From contig NZ_BBWJ01000028.1 of the NCBI RefSeq assembly GCF_001463745.1, forward strand, positions 1-64,000: 64,000 bases of DNA, given 5' to 3'. This document shows, piece by piece, positions 31,189-39,839 of this stretch; the stretch's first letter is position 1, and each line of letters starts with the position of its first letter. The translations under genes and the position numbers were made by a program. Source of the stretch: Aureimonas sp. AU22 (GTDB lineage: Bacteria > Pseudomonadota > Alphaproteobacteria > Rhizobiales > Rhizobiaceae). The notes under the pieces are model-generated. The model was not told the origin of the DNA and did not search any database. It saw nothing but the letters and a program-made list of their open reading frames with translations.

Positions 31189-32702
31189 ACGAAGAGATCC
31201 CGTCCGCCCGCTCCACCGCCCCGAAGACGGCCATCGTCATCGGTTCCGGCTTCGGCGGACTGGCCCTGGCGATTCGGCTCCAGGCGGCCGGAACCCAGAC
31301 CGTGCTTCTGGAGAAGCGCGACAAGCCGGGCGGGCGCGCCTATGTCTACGAGGATGGAGGTTTCGTGTTCGATGCCGGTCCCACCGTCATCACCGACCCG
31401 TCCGCGCTGGAAGAGCTCTTCGAGGTGGCCGGCAAGCGGCTTGCCGACTATGTCACGCTCCTGCCCGTCAGCCCGTTCTACCGGCTCTGCTGGGAGGACG
31501 GCTACAGCTTCGACTACGCCAACGACCAGGCCGAGCTGGACCGGCAGATCGGCGCCAAGAACCCGAGGGACGTCAAGGGCTACCGACGCTTCCTCGCCTA
31601 CTCGCGCGCGGTCTTCGAGGAGGGCTACCTCAAGCTCGGCACCGTGCCCTTCCTGCAGTTCCGCGACATGGTGCGCGCGGGGCCGCAGCTCGCCAAGCTC
31701 CAGGCCTGGCGTTCGGTCTATGCCAAGGTGTCCGAGTTCATCGAGGACGAGCAGCTCCGGCAGGCCTTCTCGTTCCATTCGCTGCTGGTCGGCGGCAACC
31801 CGTTCGCGACCTCCTCGATCTACGCGCTGATCCACGCGCTGGAGCGCGAATGGGGCGTCTGGTTTCCGAAGGGGGGCACGGGCGCGCTGATCAACGGCAT
31901 GGCCCGGCTCTTCACCGACATCGGCGGGCGGGTCGAGCTGAATGCCGAGGTCTCGCGCATCGCGGTGGACGGGCGGCGCGCGACCGGCGTCGTCCTCCAC
32001 GACGGGCGGAGCTTCGAGGCGGACGCCGTCGCCTCCAACGCCGACGTCGTCCACACCTACGACAAGCTCCTGAAGGGCACGACGCGCGGAGCCTCGCAGG
32101 CGGCCAAGCTCAAGCGCAAGCGCTTCTCCATGTCGCTCTTCGTCCTGTATTTCGGGCTGAAGCGGCACCAGACCCAGCTCCAGCACCACACGGTGCTGTT
32201 CGGCGCACGCTACCGGGCGCTGATCGACGAGATCTTCAAGGGCCGCGAACTCGCGGGCGACTTCTCGCTCTATCTGCACAGCCCCTGCGCCACCGACCCC
32301 TCGCTCGCACCGCCCGGCATGGGCAGCTACTACGTCCTGTCGCCGGTGCCGCACCTCGGCAACGCCGACATCGACTGGTCGGTGGAGGGGCCGCGCTACG
32401 CAACCCGTATCTTCGACTACCTGGAAGCGCGCTACATGCCGGGCCTGCGCGCCGATCTCGTGACACAGCGCATCTTCACCCCGAACGACTTCCAGTCGGA
32501 ACTCAACGCGCACCACGGCTCGGCTTTCTCGCTCGACCCGGTGCTCACCCAGTCCGCCTGGTTCCGTGCCCACAATCGCGACGACGCGATTCCCAATCTC
32601 TACCTCGTCGGCGCGGGCACCCATCCCGGCGCCGGGGTGCCGGGCGTCGTCGGCTCGGCCAAGGCGACGGCAGGCCTGATGCTCGGGCATGAGCGAGCCT
32701 GA
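31185..32702 (+). CDS. crtI: Phytoene desaturase CrtI
   Basis: CrtI performs four successive desaturations that convert phytoene to red lycopene, using FAD. The 505-residue protein has the FAD fold AIVIGSGFGGLALAIRLQAAG (about 16-36), EKRDKPGGRAYVYEDGGF, and the C-terminal bacterial-type signature NLYLVGAGTHPGAGVPGVVG. Length and motifs are normal. The ATG overlaps the crtY stop (ATGA). The 3' end overlaps crtB by 14 bases, making crtXYIB a tightly coupled operon. The fold resembles beta-carotene ketolases of the CrtO type, but neighbours and closest motifs favour CrtI. Confidence 0.97.
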   Translation: MNEEIPSARSTAPKTAIVIGSGFGGLALAIRLQAAGTQTVLLEKRDKPGGRAYVYEDGGFVFDAGPTVITDPSALEELFEVAGKRLADYVTLLPVSPFYRLCWEDGYSFDYANDQAELDRQIGAKNPRDVKGYRRFLAYSRAVFEEGYLKLGTVPFLQFRDMVRAGPQLAKLQAWRSVYAKVSEFIEDEQLRQAFSFHSLLVGGNPFATSSIYALIHALEREWGVWFPKGGTGALINGMARLFTDIGGRVELNAEVSRIAVDGRRATGVVLHDGRSFEADAVASNADVVHTYDKLLKGTTRGASQAAKLKRKRFSMSLFVLYFGLKRHQTQLQHHTVLFGARYRALIDEIFKGRELAGDFSLYLHSPCATDPSLAPPGMGSYYVLSPVPHLGNADIDWSVEGPRYATRIFDYLEARYMPGLRADLVTQRIFTPNDFQSELNAHHGSAFSLDPVLTQSAWFRAHNRDDAIPNLYLVGAGTHPGAGVPGVVGSAKATAGLMLGHERA

Positions 32703-33615
32703 TCTGGCGGCCTTCTCGGCCGCTTCCATCGCCAAGGGCTCGAAGAGCTTCGCCGCTGCCTCGCGGCTCTTCGACCGGCAGACGCGCCGGAGCGTCGTGA
32801 TGCTCTATGCCTGGTGTCGCCACTGCGACGACGTCGTGGACGACCAGGAGGCGGGATCGGCGCTTCGCCATGCGGACGAGCGCCCCGCCGGCCAGCGCAT
32901 CGCCGAGCTTCGTCGCGATACGGAGGCCGCCTTCGCGGGCGAAACGGCGGGCCTTCATCCCGCGTTCGCGGCGCTTGCAGAGGTCGCCCGGTGCCATGAC
33001 CTCAGCCGCACCGACGCCGCCGAGCATCTGGCGGGCTTTGCGATGGACGTCGACGAGGAGGTCTACCGGACCTTCGACGACCTCCTTCTCTACTGCTGGC
33101 GCGTGGCCGGGGTCGTCGGCGTGATGATGGCACGCATCATGGGCGTGCGGGACGAGGCGGTGCTCGACCGGGCGAGCGATCTCGGCCTCGCGTTCCAGCT
33201 CACCAACATCGCGCGCGACGTCGTGGACGACGCGGTGGCGGGCCGCGTCTACCTGCCGCTGGAATGGCTGGAACAGGAGGGGCTGACAGCGCGCGACCTC
33301 ACCGACCCGGCAAAGGCCGAGGCCGTGTTCCGGCTGCGCCGGCGCCTGGTGGAGGCGGCCGAGCCCTACTACGCCTCGGCGCGGATCGGCATCGCGGCCC
33401 TGCCGCGCCGTTCCGCCTGGGCCGTCGGCACGGCTTTCGGCGTGTATCGGCGGATCGGACTGAAGCTCGTCGCCCTCGGACCCCAACCCGTTCCCGGACG
33501 GGTCTCGACAACCGGCGCGGAGAAGCTCGCCGAGATCGGCCGGGGTGGCGCCATGGCCCTGCGCCGGGGTGGCGGGACCGCCCGCTCGCCCCTTCTGTGG
33601 ACGCGTCCGCGCTAG
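32689..33615 (+). CDS. crtB: Phytoene synthase CrtB
   Basis: CrtB condenses two geranylgeranyl diphosphates to phytoene, the first committed carotenoid. The 308-residue product has the first aspartate-rich motif DDVVDD at 47-52 and the second region LGLAFQLTNIARDVVDDAVAGR with YLPLEWL. These are the two diphosphate-binding signatures of squalene/phytoene synthases. It starts 14 bases inside crtI. Its TAG stop shares the palindrome CTAG with the stop of the convergent crtZ gene, so the two genes overlap by three bases. Confidence 0.97.
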   Translation: MSEPDLAAFSAASIAKGSKSFAAASRLFDRQTRRSVVMLYAWCRHCDDVVDDQEAGSALRHADERPAGQRIAELRRDTEAAFAGETAGLHPAFAALAEVARCHDLSRTDAAEHLAGFAMDVDEEVYRTFDDLLLYCWRVAGVVGVMMARIMGVRDEAVLDRASDLGLAFQLTNIARDVVDDAVAGRVYLPLEWLEQEGLTARDLTDPAKAEAVFRLRRRLVEAAEPYYASARIGIAALPRRSAWAVGTAFGVYRRIGLKLVALGPQPVPGRVSTTGAEKLAEIGRGGAMALRRGGGTARSPLLWTRPR

Positions 33616-34121
33616 CGCGCCACGCGTCGCTCCTCGGCCTCCGCTGCGACCTTTCCCGAGCGTTTGAGCTGGGCCGAGAGCTTGTCCACCGGCGGGGCGT
33701 AGAGGAAGCCGAACGACACGCAGTCGGCCTTGCCCTTCACGGCGTGATGCAGCCGATGCGCCTGGACGAGGCGCTTGGCATAGCCCCGGTGGGGAATGTG
33801 CCGGAACGGCCAGCGCTGGTGCACCAGCCCGTCGTGGACGATGAAGTAGAACAGGCCGTAGAGCGTGATGCCGGTGGCGATCGCCGTCACCACGGGCAGG
33901 TCCGCGAATGTGCCGAGCGCGAAGAGCGCGACCGCGAAGATCGCGAAGACCACGGCGTAGAGGTCGTTCTTCTCGAACAGATCGTCGTGCGGCTCGTGAT
34001 GGCTTTCGTGCCAGCCCCAGCCCCAGCCGTGCATGATGTATTTGTGCGCGGCCCAGGCCACCCATTCCATGACGAAGAAGACGGCGATCGCGATCGCGAT
34101 CAGGGCGGGCCAGCTGTCCAT
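33612..34121 (-). CDS. crtZ: Beta-carotene 3-hydroxylase CrtZ
   Basis: CrtZ is a non-haem di-iron membrane hydroxylase that converts beta-carotene to zeaxanthin through beta-cryptoxanthin. The 169-residue protein has the four histidine clusters of the family: HKYIMH, HESHH, HDGLVH and HRLHH, set between hydrophobic helices. The ATG at 34119-34121 (MDSWPALIAI) gives the usual length; an in-frame ATG 13 codons upstream (34160) is the alternative. Neither has a strong ribosome binding site. It lies head-on to crtB and downstream of crtE on the same strand, with a terminator-like hairpin between. Confidence 0.95.
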   Translation of the reverse strand: MDSWPALIAIAIAVFFVMEWVAWAAHKYIMHGWGWGWHESHHEPHDDLFEKNDLYAVVFAIFAVALFALGTFADLPVVTAIATGITLYGLFYFIVHDGLVHQRWPFRHIPHRGYAKRLVQAHRLHHAVKGKADCVSFGFLYAPPVDKLSAQLKRSGKVAAEAEERRVAR

Positions 34122-34179
34122 GGGTCGAGCGATCCCTTCCGGTCGAGACAAGGCATCCATATAGGATCGGGAGGCGGCG

Positions 34180-34225
34180 AAAAACCCCCCGCGATTTGCG
34201 GGATGCCCTTGCAAATCAGGGGTTT
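34180..34225 (-). terminator. Terminator-like hairpin between crtE and crtZ
   Basis: Paired arms AAACCCC (34182-34188) with GGGGTTT (34219-34225), and GATTTGC (34193-34199) with GCAAATC (34211-34217), form a long interrupted stem. In the minus-strand direction the stem is followed by TTTTT. It lies just after crtE and would limit read-through into crtZ. Confidence 0.7.
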
Positions 34226-34248
34226 GGAATGATTCCGGACTGGCGCGG

Positions 34249-35181
34249 TCAGCGCCGTCCGCTCTCCTGTTCCAGGGCCTGGGCGGGCTCGCCGGAGCCC
34301 TTTCGGGCCGACAGCGCCAGGGAGCAGACGAGCGCGTCGAGCCGCGAATCCGCGCCGAAGACGGTTTCGAGATGCGCGCGCGCCGCGCCGATATGCCGCT
34401 CGACGAGGCGCTGCGTGCGCTCCACGCCGACGAGCGCGACCACCGTCGACTTGCCGGCGTCCCGCCCGACGTCCTTGCCGATCGCGGCCGGATCCGCCGT
34501 GAGGTCCAGGAGATCGTCGAGGAGCTGGAAGGCGAGGCCGAGTTCGGCGGCGAAGGCGCTGAGGTTGGCGCGCTGGCCGGGCGTCGCGCCGGCCACGATC
34601 GCGCCGAGTTCCACCGCCGACAGGAAGAGGGCACCCGTCTTGCGCCCGTTGGCGTCGCCGATGTCCTGCGCCGACCGGGGACCCCGGCCGCCCCGAAGGT
34701 CCTGGTACTGGCCGCCCACGAGACCAAGCGCGCCGACCGCCGAGGCAAGGACGCCGACCGCCGCGTTGCGGCGCTCCGGGCTCAGGCCTTCAATGCGCGA
34801 CAGGACGGCGAAGGCCTCCGTCAGCATGGCGATGGACGCGAGCACCGCGACGTCCTCGCCGTGCCCGCGGTGGATCGCCGGGCGCCCCCGCCGCAGGGTC
34901 GCGTCGTCCATGCAGGGCAGGTCGTCGAGGATCAGGGACGCCGCATGCACCATCTCCACCGCGCAGCCGGCGTCGAGCGCCGCGTCCAGCGGCCCGCCGA
35001 GGTCCTGCGCCACGATTGCCGCAATCAGCGGGCGCAGGCGCTTGCCCGGCGCCAGCAGACTGTCGCGCATGGCCGCCTCCAGGCCCTGCTGCCCGGCCAG
35101 CACGACGGGAACCAGATCGGCCAGACGCGCGTCGATGCGGGAGAGGAGAGCGGAGTTCGGGCCGTCGGGTGAGGGGCTCAT
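34249..35181 (-). CDS. crtE: Geranylgeranyl diphosphate synthase CrtE
   Basis: CrtE elongates prenyl diphosphates with IPP to C20 geranylgeranyl diphosphate for CrtB. The 310-residue protein shows LLAPGKRLRPL, the first aspartate-rich motif DDLPCMDD at 86-93 with LRRGRPAIH, GQYQDL, GRKTGALF and the second motif FQLLDDLLDL. The four-residue spacer in the first motif and the family pattern fit bacterial CrtE/IspA-type enzymes. Because the carotenoid genes surround it, GGPP is the expected product, though a farnesyl diphosphate product cannot be excluded from sequence alone. Start ATG at 35179-35181 follows GGAAAG at some distance. It is divergent from fni, with 178 bases between. Confidence 0.93.
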   Translation of the reverse strand: MSPSPDGPNSALLSRIDARLADLVPVVLAGQQGLEAAMRDSLLAPGKRLRPLIAAIVAQDLGGPLDAALDAGCAVEMVHAASLILDDLPCMDDATLRRGRPAIHRGHGEDVAVLASIAMLTEAFAVLSRIEGLSPERRNAAVGVLASAVGALGLVGGQYQDLRGGRGPRSAQDIGDANGRKTGALFLSAVELGAIVAGATPGQRANLSAFAAELGLAFQLLDDLLDLTADPAAIGKDVGRDAGKSTVVALVGVERTQRLVERHIGAARAHLETVFGADSRLDALVCSLALSARKGSGEPAQALEQESGRR

Positions 35182-35359
35182 CGCGTCTTGGTCACTTTCC
35201 GGCACGGGGACATGTCTGAATGTCACGAAGGACTGGCGTTCGTTACGAGGTTGTAGCACGGGCAGGCGTCGCTGGAAGCGGCGGCGTCCCGAGGCGGCAG
35301 GAATGCGACGAATCGACGTAGCGCGAAAACGCTTGCGGTGATGGCATGCAGGGAAACGA

Positions 35360-36430
35360 ATGACGGCGGGCGAGGGCAAGGCAGGCATGGACGAGAGGAC
35401 CGGCGGCATCGCCGAGCGCAAGGCTGATCATCTCGACATCGTGCTGTCGCCCCGCCTTGCCGGGCCACGCGCGGCCTCGGGCTTTGATGCGGTCCGCTTC
35501 GAGCATGTCGCGCTTCCCGAGGTCGATCTCGACGCGATCGACCTCGGGACGCGGTTTCTCGGACGCTCGATGCGGGCGCCGATCCTGATCTCGTCGATGA
35601 CGGGCGGGCCGGAGCGGGCGGGCGTGATCAACGAGCGGCTGGCCGAGGCCGCCGAGCATCTCGGCCTCGCGCTCGCCGTCGGCTCGCAGCGCATCGCGCT
35701 GGAGGGTCGCGGCTCGGGCGGTCTCGACGGCGCGTTGCGCCGCCTGGCGCCCGGCGTTCCGCTGCTCGCCAACATCGGCGCCGCCCAGCTCGTCGCCGGC
35801 TGGGGGGCGGAGGAGGCCCGGCGCGCGGTCGGCATGATCGAGGCCGATGCGCTGATCGTCCACCTCAACCCCTTGCAGGAAGCGCTCCAGCCCGGCGGCG
35901 ACCGGCGCTGGCGCGGCGTCCTGCCGGCCATCGCGGCGCTCGTCGAGGCCGTCCGCTTCCCGGTGGTGGTCAAGGAGGTCGGCGCCGGTATCTCCGGCAC
36001 GCTGGCGCGCCGGCTCGTCGACGCCGGCGTGGCGGCGATCGACGTCGCCGGGGCGGGGGGCACGAGCTGGGCGGCGATCGAGGCCGAGCGCACGGGCGAC
36101 CCGCGCGCCAGGGCCGCGGCGCTCCTCTTCTCGGACTGGGGCATTCCCACGGCGCAGGCGATCGCCGATGCGAGGGCGGCCTGCCCGGACGCGGTGGTGA
36201 TCGGCTCGGGCGGCGTGCGCAACGGACTCGACGCCGCGCGCGCGATTCGCCTCGGCGCCGACCTCGTCGGGCAGGCCGCGGCCGGGCTGCCGGCCGCCGA
36301 CCGTTCGGCCGAGGCCGTGGTGGCGCATTTCGAACAGGTGATCGCCGAGCTGCGCATCGCCTGCTTCTGCACGGGTTCGCCCGATCTCGCCGCCTTGCGG
36401 TGCGCCCGCCTCCTGCCGCCTGTGGGGTGA
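35360..36430 (+). CDS. fni: Type 2 isopentenyl diphosphate isomerase
   Basis: This FMN-dependent isomerase interconverts IPP and DMAPP, supplying starter units for CrtE. The 356-residue product has [12 protein letters not shown] at the N-terminus, [56 protein letters not shown] and the phosphate-binding loop [20 protein letters not shown], all characteristic of the type 2 family and unlike the Nudix type 1 enzyme. The ATG at 35360 has AGGGAA upstream. Its position beside crtE matches carotenoid clusters of Pantoea, which also carry a type 2 isomerase gene. Confidence 0.95.
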   Translation: MTAGEGKAGMDERTGGIAERKADHLDIVLSPRLAGPRAASGFDAVRFEHVALPEVDLDAIDLGTRFLGRSMRAPILISSMTGGPERAGVINERLAEAAEHLGLALAVGSQRIALEGRGSGGLDGALRRLAPGVPLLANIGAAQLVAGWGAEEARRAVGMIEADALIVHLNPLQEALQPGGDRRWRGVLPAIAALVEAVRFPVVVKEVGAGISGTLARRLVDAGVAAIDVAGAGGTSWAAIEAERTGDPRARAAALLFSDWGIPTAQAIADARAACPDAVVIGSGGVRNGLDAARAIRLGADLVGQAAAGLPAADRSAEAVVAHFEQVIAELRIACFCTGSPDLAALRCARLLPPVG

Positions 36431-36507
36431 GCGCCGCTTTCCGTTTGCCCGTTGTGCGCGCGATCCGCTAATCCCGCAGGGGACGCAAGGTTCGACACGG
36501 AGGACGC

Positions 36508-37551
36508 ATGACGACGCTGACCCAGTATCTCGACGCCCATGGGGCCGCGTCCCCCGAGCGGCGCGACGTCGCCGTCCTGATCGGCAAGCTGGCGGCGGCG
36601 GCGGGCGAGCTGCAGCGCCTGATCTCGACGGGCGCCACCGGCGACGCGGGGGCGGCCACGGGCCCGGGCGGCGATCCCAACGGCGGCGGCGACATCCAGA
36701 AGGTCCTGGACCGCGAGGCCGACCGCCTGTTCCTGGCGGCCGCGAGAGCCGCGCCCGTCGCCTTCTACGGCTCGGAGGAGCAGGACGAGGCGGTGCCGCT
36801 CGACCTCGGCTCGAGCCTTGCGATGGCGATCGATCCGCTCGACGGCTCGTCCAACATCGAGACCAACGTCTCGATCGGCACGATCTTCTCTGTTCTCCCC
36901 GTGACGGACGCGCATCGCGCGGCCCCCGACACCGTGTTCCGGCAGCCCGGCCGGGCGCAGCTTGCCGCCGGCTTCTTCGTCTACGGCCCGCGGCTGATGC
37001 TGGTGGTGACGCTCGGAGAGGGCACGCACGCCTTCGGCTGGTCGCCGGAGACGGGCGTCTTCACACGGATGGGCCCGCTCACCATCCCGCCGGTGGCCAA
37101 GGAATATTCGATCAACGCCTCCAACGCCCGCCACTGGGACGAGCCGGTGCGGCTCTATATCGAGCAGGCGCAGGCCGGCGCGGAAGGCCCGCGCGGTCGC
37201 GACTTCAACATGCGCTGGGTCGCCTCCATGGTGGCCGACGCCTACCGCATCTTCGTGCGCGGCGGCATCTACATCTACACCGGCGACCGCCGGAAGGGCT
37301 ACGACCGGGGCCGCATCCGGCTCGTCTACGAGGCGAACCCGGTCGGCTTCTGCGCTGAACAGGCGGGGGGCGCGGCGAGCGACGGGCTTCGTCCGATCCT
37401 CGACATCGTGCCGGAGGGGCTGCACCAGCGCACGCCGGTCGTCTTCGGCTCGCGCGAGGAGGTGGTGGAGTTCGCCCGCGTGATGGCCGATCCCGCCAGC
37501 CTCACCGAGACCTCGCCGCTCTTCGGCCAGCGCCCGATCGGGGGGATCTGA
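36508..37551 (+). CDS. fbp: Fructose-1,6-bisphosphatase, class I
   Basis: The enzyme hydrolyses fructose-1,6-bisphosphate to fructose-6-phosphate in gluconeogenesis. The 347-residue product has the class I metal site, [11 protein letters not shown] and [29 protein letters not shown] and [27 protein letters not shown] give the substrate-binding region. A CGGAGG ribosome binding site sits four bases before the ATG. It is one base from the following rpe gene, so the two are co-transcribed. No RuBisCO or phosphoribulokinase gene is in the window, so a Calvin-cycle role cannot be claimed; gluconeogenesis feeding glycogen is the simpler reading. Confidence 0.96.
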   Translation: MTTLTQYLDAHGAASPERRDVAVLIGKLAAAAGELQRLISTGATGDAGAATGPGGDPNGGGDIQKVLDREADRLFLAAARAAPVAFYGSEEQDEAVPLDLGSSLAMAIDPLDGSSNIETNVSIGTIFSVLPVTDAHRAAPDTVFRQPGRAQLAAGFFVYGPRLMLVVTLGEGTHAFGWSPETGVFTRMGPLTIPPVAKEYSINASNARHWDEPVRLYIEQAQAGAEGPRGRDFNMRWVASMVADAYRIFVRGGIYIYTGDRRKGYDRGRIRLVYEANPVGFCAEQAGGAASDGLRPILDIVPEGLHQRTPVVFGSREEVVEFARVMADPASLTETSPLFGQRPIGGI

Positions 37552-37552
37552 G

Positions 37553-38230
37553 ATGGCCGGCGGCATCCTCATCGCGCCCTCCATCCTGTCGTCGGACTTC
37601 TCTCGGCTTGGCGAAGAGATCGCGGCGGTGGACCGGGCGGGAGCGGACTGGATCCATCTCGACGTGATGGACGGGCACTTCGTGCCCAACATCACCTTCG
37701 GGCCGCCGGTCGTGGCGGCGGTGCGCGGCGCCTCGAAGAAGTTCTTCGACGCGCACCTGATGATCGCGCCGGCCGACCCCTATCTCGAGGCCTTCGCCAA
37801 GGCGGGCTGCGACGGGATCACGGTCCATGCCGAGGCCTGCACCCATCTCGACCGCACGCTCCAGGCGATCCGGGGGCTGGGGTGCAAGCCCGGCGTCGCG
37901 ATCAACCCGGCGACGCCCGAGACCGCGATCGAATACGTCCTCGACCGCGTCGACCTCGTGCTCGTGATGACGGTGAACCCCGGCTTCGGTGGCCAGAGCT
38001 TCATTCCGGCGACGCTGGAGAAGATCCGCCGCCTTCGCGCCCTCATCGGCGACCGGCCCATCCGCCTGCAGGTGGACGGGGGCGTCGCGCCCGACACGAT
38101 CGGCGCCATCCGGCAGGCGGGCGCGGACACGTTCGTGGCGGGTTCCGCCATCTATCGCGGCGGGACCGAGAATCATTACCGGGATAATATTGAAGCCTTA
38201 CGGAAGCACGCCGAGGTCAACAAAGCGTGA
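37553..38230 (+). CDS. rpe: Ribulose-phosphate 3-epimerase
   Basis: Rpe interconverts ribulose-5-phosphate and xylulose-5-phosphate in the pentose phosphate pathway. The 225-residue TIM-barrel protein has [13 protein letters not shown] at the start, [17 protein letters not shown] with catalytic Asp, [18 protein letters not shown] and [12 protein letters not shown]. It begins one base after the fbp stop. All expected catalytic residues are visible and the length is normal. Downstream is 270 bases without a gene before terC. Confidence 0.97.
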   Translation: MAGGILIAPSILSSDFSRLGEEIAAVDRAGADWIHLDVMDGHFVPNITFGPPVVAAVRGASKKFFDAHLMIAPADPYLEAFAKAGCDGITVHAEACTHLDRTLQAIRGLGCKPGVAINPATPETAIEYVLDRVDLVLVMTVNPGFGGQSFIPATLEKIRRLRALIGDRPIRLQVDGGVAPDTIGAIRQAGADTFVAGSAIYRGGTENHYRDNIEALRKHAEVNKA

Positions 38231-38382
38231 TGGCTGGCAAGTAATTCCGACAACACCCCTCCTTTCAACCGGTTCGTCGCCGATATGGGCGGGGGCGTTT
38301 CATGCCGCCCGGGCACATCTCCAAGATTTGTGCGATCGGGATATTGCATTGCGATATGGACTACACACCTAAGCGGCCGCGT

Positions 38383-38422
38383 GACCGGACCGGGGCCGAG
38401 GGCGATCGTCTCCGGTCCGGTC
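38383..38422 (+). promoter_or_regulatory. Stem-loop in the terC leader
   Basis: GACCGGACCGG (38383-38393) and CCGGTCCGGTC (38412-38422) form a perfect 11-base-pair stem with an 18-base loop. It lies about 80 bases before the TerC start and has no T run, so it looks more like a leader structure or protein site than a terminator. Confidence 0.5.
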
Positions 38423-38490
38423 CTCTATCGATGGATCGGTCGTGCGCGGCTGTGTGAGTTTTGGTGCCGATCCGGGATGGACGGCGTGAA

Positions 38491-38496
38491 GGAGGG
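38491..38496 (+). promoter_or_regulatory. Ribosome binding site deciding the TerC start
   Basis: GGAGGG lies four bases before the TTG at 38501 and inside the reading frame of the upstream ATG at 38477, favouring the TTG start. Confidence 0.65.
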
Positions 38497-38500
38497 ATCG

Positions 38501-39559
38501 TTGGAGCAATCACTTTCGGACGCGGCGGCGCAGACGGCCGCGACGGGCATCTCGCCCGACGTTGTGCCGACCTGGGTGTGGCTCGCCACCGTCGCCGGCA
38601 TCGCCGCGTTGTTCGTCTTCGACTTCGTCACCCACGTCCGCAAGCCGCACGAGCCGACCTTCAAGGAATCGGCCCTGTGGTCGACCTTCTACGTCGGTCT
38701 CGCGCTCCTGTTCGGCTGGGGCGTCTGGCACTTCTGGGACCGCGACCACGGTATCGAGTATTTCGCCGGTTTCGTGACCGAGAAGTCGCTGTCGGTCGAC
38801 AACCTCTTCGTGTTCGTCATCATCATGAAGAGCTTCCTGGTGCCGCGGGCCTACCAGCAGAAGGCGCTTCTCATCGGCATCGTGATCGCGCTCATCATGC
38901 GCGGCATCTTCATCGCGCTGGGCGCGGCGGCCATCGAGCGGTTCTCCTGGGTGTTCTACATCTTCGGCCTGTTCCTCCTGTGGACGGCGTGGAAGCTCAT
39001 CGTCGAAAGCCTGAAGCACCAGAAGTCGACGGACGAGGAATACGAGCCGAACGCCATCGTGACGTATTTCCAGCGGCACCTGAACACGACGGACGATTTC
39101 CGCGGCAACCAGCTCTGGGTGATCGAGAACGGCAAGCGCTTATTCACGCCCATGTTCATCGTGATCCTGGCGCTCGGCATGACCGACCTCCTGTTCGCGC
39201 TGGACTCGATCCCCGCGATCTACGGTCTGACGGACGCGCCCTACATCGTCTTCACCGCCAACGCCTTCGCGTTGCTCGGGCTGCTGCAACTGTACTTCCT
39301 GATCGGCGGGTTGCTCGATCGCCTCGTGTATCTCGGCATCGGCCTGTCGCTGATTCTCGCCTTCATCGGCCTGAAGCTGATCGTCCATGCCGTGGAGGCC
39401 AACACGCTGCCCTTCGTCAACGGGGGTGAGCCGATCGCGGTGCCGGCCTGGATGCATGTCGACACGACCACCTCGCTCATGGTCATCGTCGGCATCCTCG
39501 TCGTCACCACCGTGGCGAGCCTGCTGAAGAGCCGGTCGGACGGCAGGAAGGCCCACTGA
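38501..39559 (+). CDS. TerC family integral membrane protein (Alx-like)
   Basis: TerC/Alx proteins are membrane proteins; several are manganese exporters that also protect exoproteins during metalation, and others are linked to tellurite or pH stress. The 352-residue protein has about nine hydrophobic segments. EKSLSVDNLFVFVIIMKSF and the conserved pair LGMTDLLFALDSIPAIYGLT contribute intramembrane aspartates. A loop with RFSWVFYIFGLFLLWTAWK matches the family. The TTG start at 38501 is supported by GGAGGG; an ATG at 38477 is possible and the longer ORF to 38285 is not. A strong terminator follows the gene. Confidence 0.9.
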   Translation: MEQSLSDAAAQTAATGISPDVVPTWVWLATVAGIAALFVFDFVTHVRKPHEPTFKESALWSTFYVGLALLFGWGVWHFWDRDHGIEYFAGFVTEKSLSVDNLFVFVIIMKSFLVPRAYQQKALLIGIVIALIMRGIFIALGAAAIERFSWVFYIFGLFLLWTAWKLIVESLKHQKSTDEEYEPNAIVTYFQRHLNTTDDFRGNQLWVIENGKRLFTPMFIVILALGMTDLLFALDSIPAIYGLTDAPYIVFTANAFALLGLLQLYFLIGGLLDRLVYLGIGLSLILAFIGLKLIVHAVEANTLPFVNGGEPIAVPAWMHVDTTTSLMVIVGILVVTTVASLLKSRSDGRKAH

Positions 39560-39594
39560 AGACCGGGCTTTCCACAGCTTCGGCATACAGCGAG

Positions 39595-39620
39595 AGCCGG
39601 CCCTTCGGGGCCGGCTTTTT
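39595..39620 (+). terminator. Rho-independent terminator after terC
   Basis: AGCCGGCCC (39595-39603), a TTCG tetraloop and GGGCCGGCT (39608-39616) are followed by a T run to 39620. This is a textbook terminator about 35 bases past the stop. Confidence 0.93.
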
Positions 39621-39747
39621 CGTGCGCGCATCCTCGGCCTGCGCTGGGGCGCGGGGCCTGCCGCGGGGGACTTGCCCTTCCGTCGATTTCCCGGTCACAT
39701 ACGGGCGTTGACGCAAGGGATCCTGCGCTTCGGCGAGCGACACGGAA

Positions 39748-39765
39748 CTGTCACGCGTCGGTGAT
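39748..39765 (+). promoter_or_regulatory. PHO-box-like sequence upstream of the ABC importer
   Basis: CTGTCAC, four bases, then CGGTGAT resembles the rhizobial PhoB site (two CTGTCAT half sites, 11-base period), matching 11 of 14 half-site positions by eye. It lies 75 bases before the binding-protein ATG. The downstream gene set, ending in a PhoD-like phosphatase, fits phosphate-starvation control, but the match is imperfect. Confidence 0.4.
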
Positions 39766-39839
39766 AGTCCCCCGCACGGCCGATCGCAGGCGCTCGCCGC
39801 GCGGCATGCCCATAGCAAGAGAATTCTCAGGAGAGCTGG

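Larger units (their letters stand above)
38231..38500. other. Leader region upstream of the TerC gene
   Basis: No gene is supported in these 270 bases. The segment holds a perfect 11-base inverted repeat at 38383-38393 and 38412-38422, listed separately, and the ribosome binding site at 38491-38496. I looked for a yybP-ykoY manganese riboswitch, common before terC-type genes, and did not find its core. Confidence 0.6.

Noticed and set aside
28733-36430. Carotenoid ketolase (crtW) or other astaxanthin step
   Set aside because: All seven genes are accounted for by crtX, Y, I, B, Z, E and the isomerase; no ketolase is present in the window.
36508-38230. Calvin-cycle operon suggested by fbp and rpe
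   Set aside because: No RuBisCO, phosphoribulokinase or CbbR-type regulator is adjacent, so gluconeogenesis and pentose phosphate roles are sufficient.
38231-38500. yybP-ykoY manganese riboswitch before terC
   Set aside because: The conserved core of that riboswitch could not be found; only an 11-base-pair stem-loop is visible.
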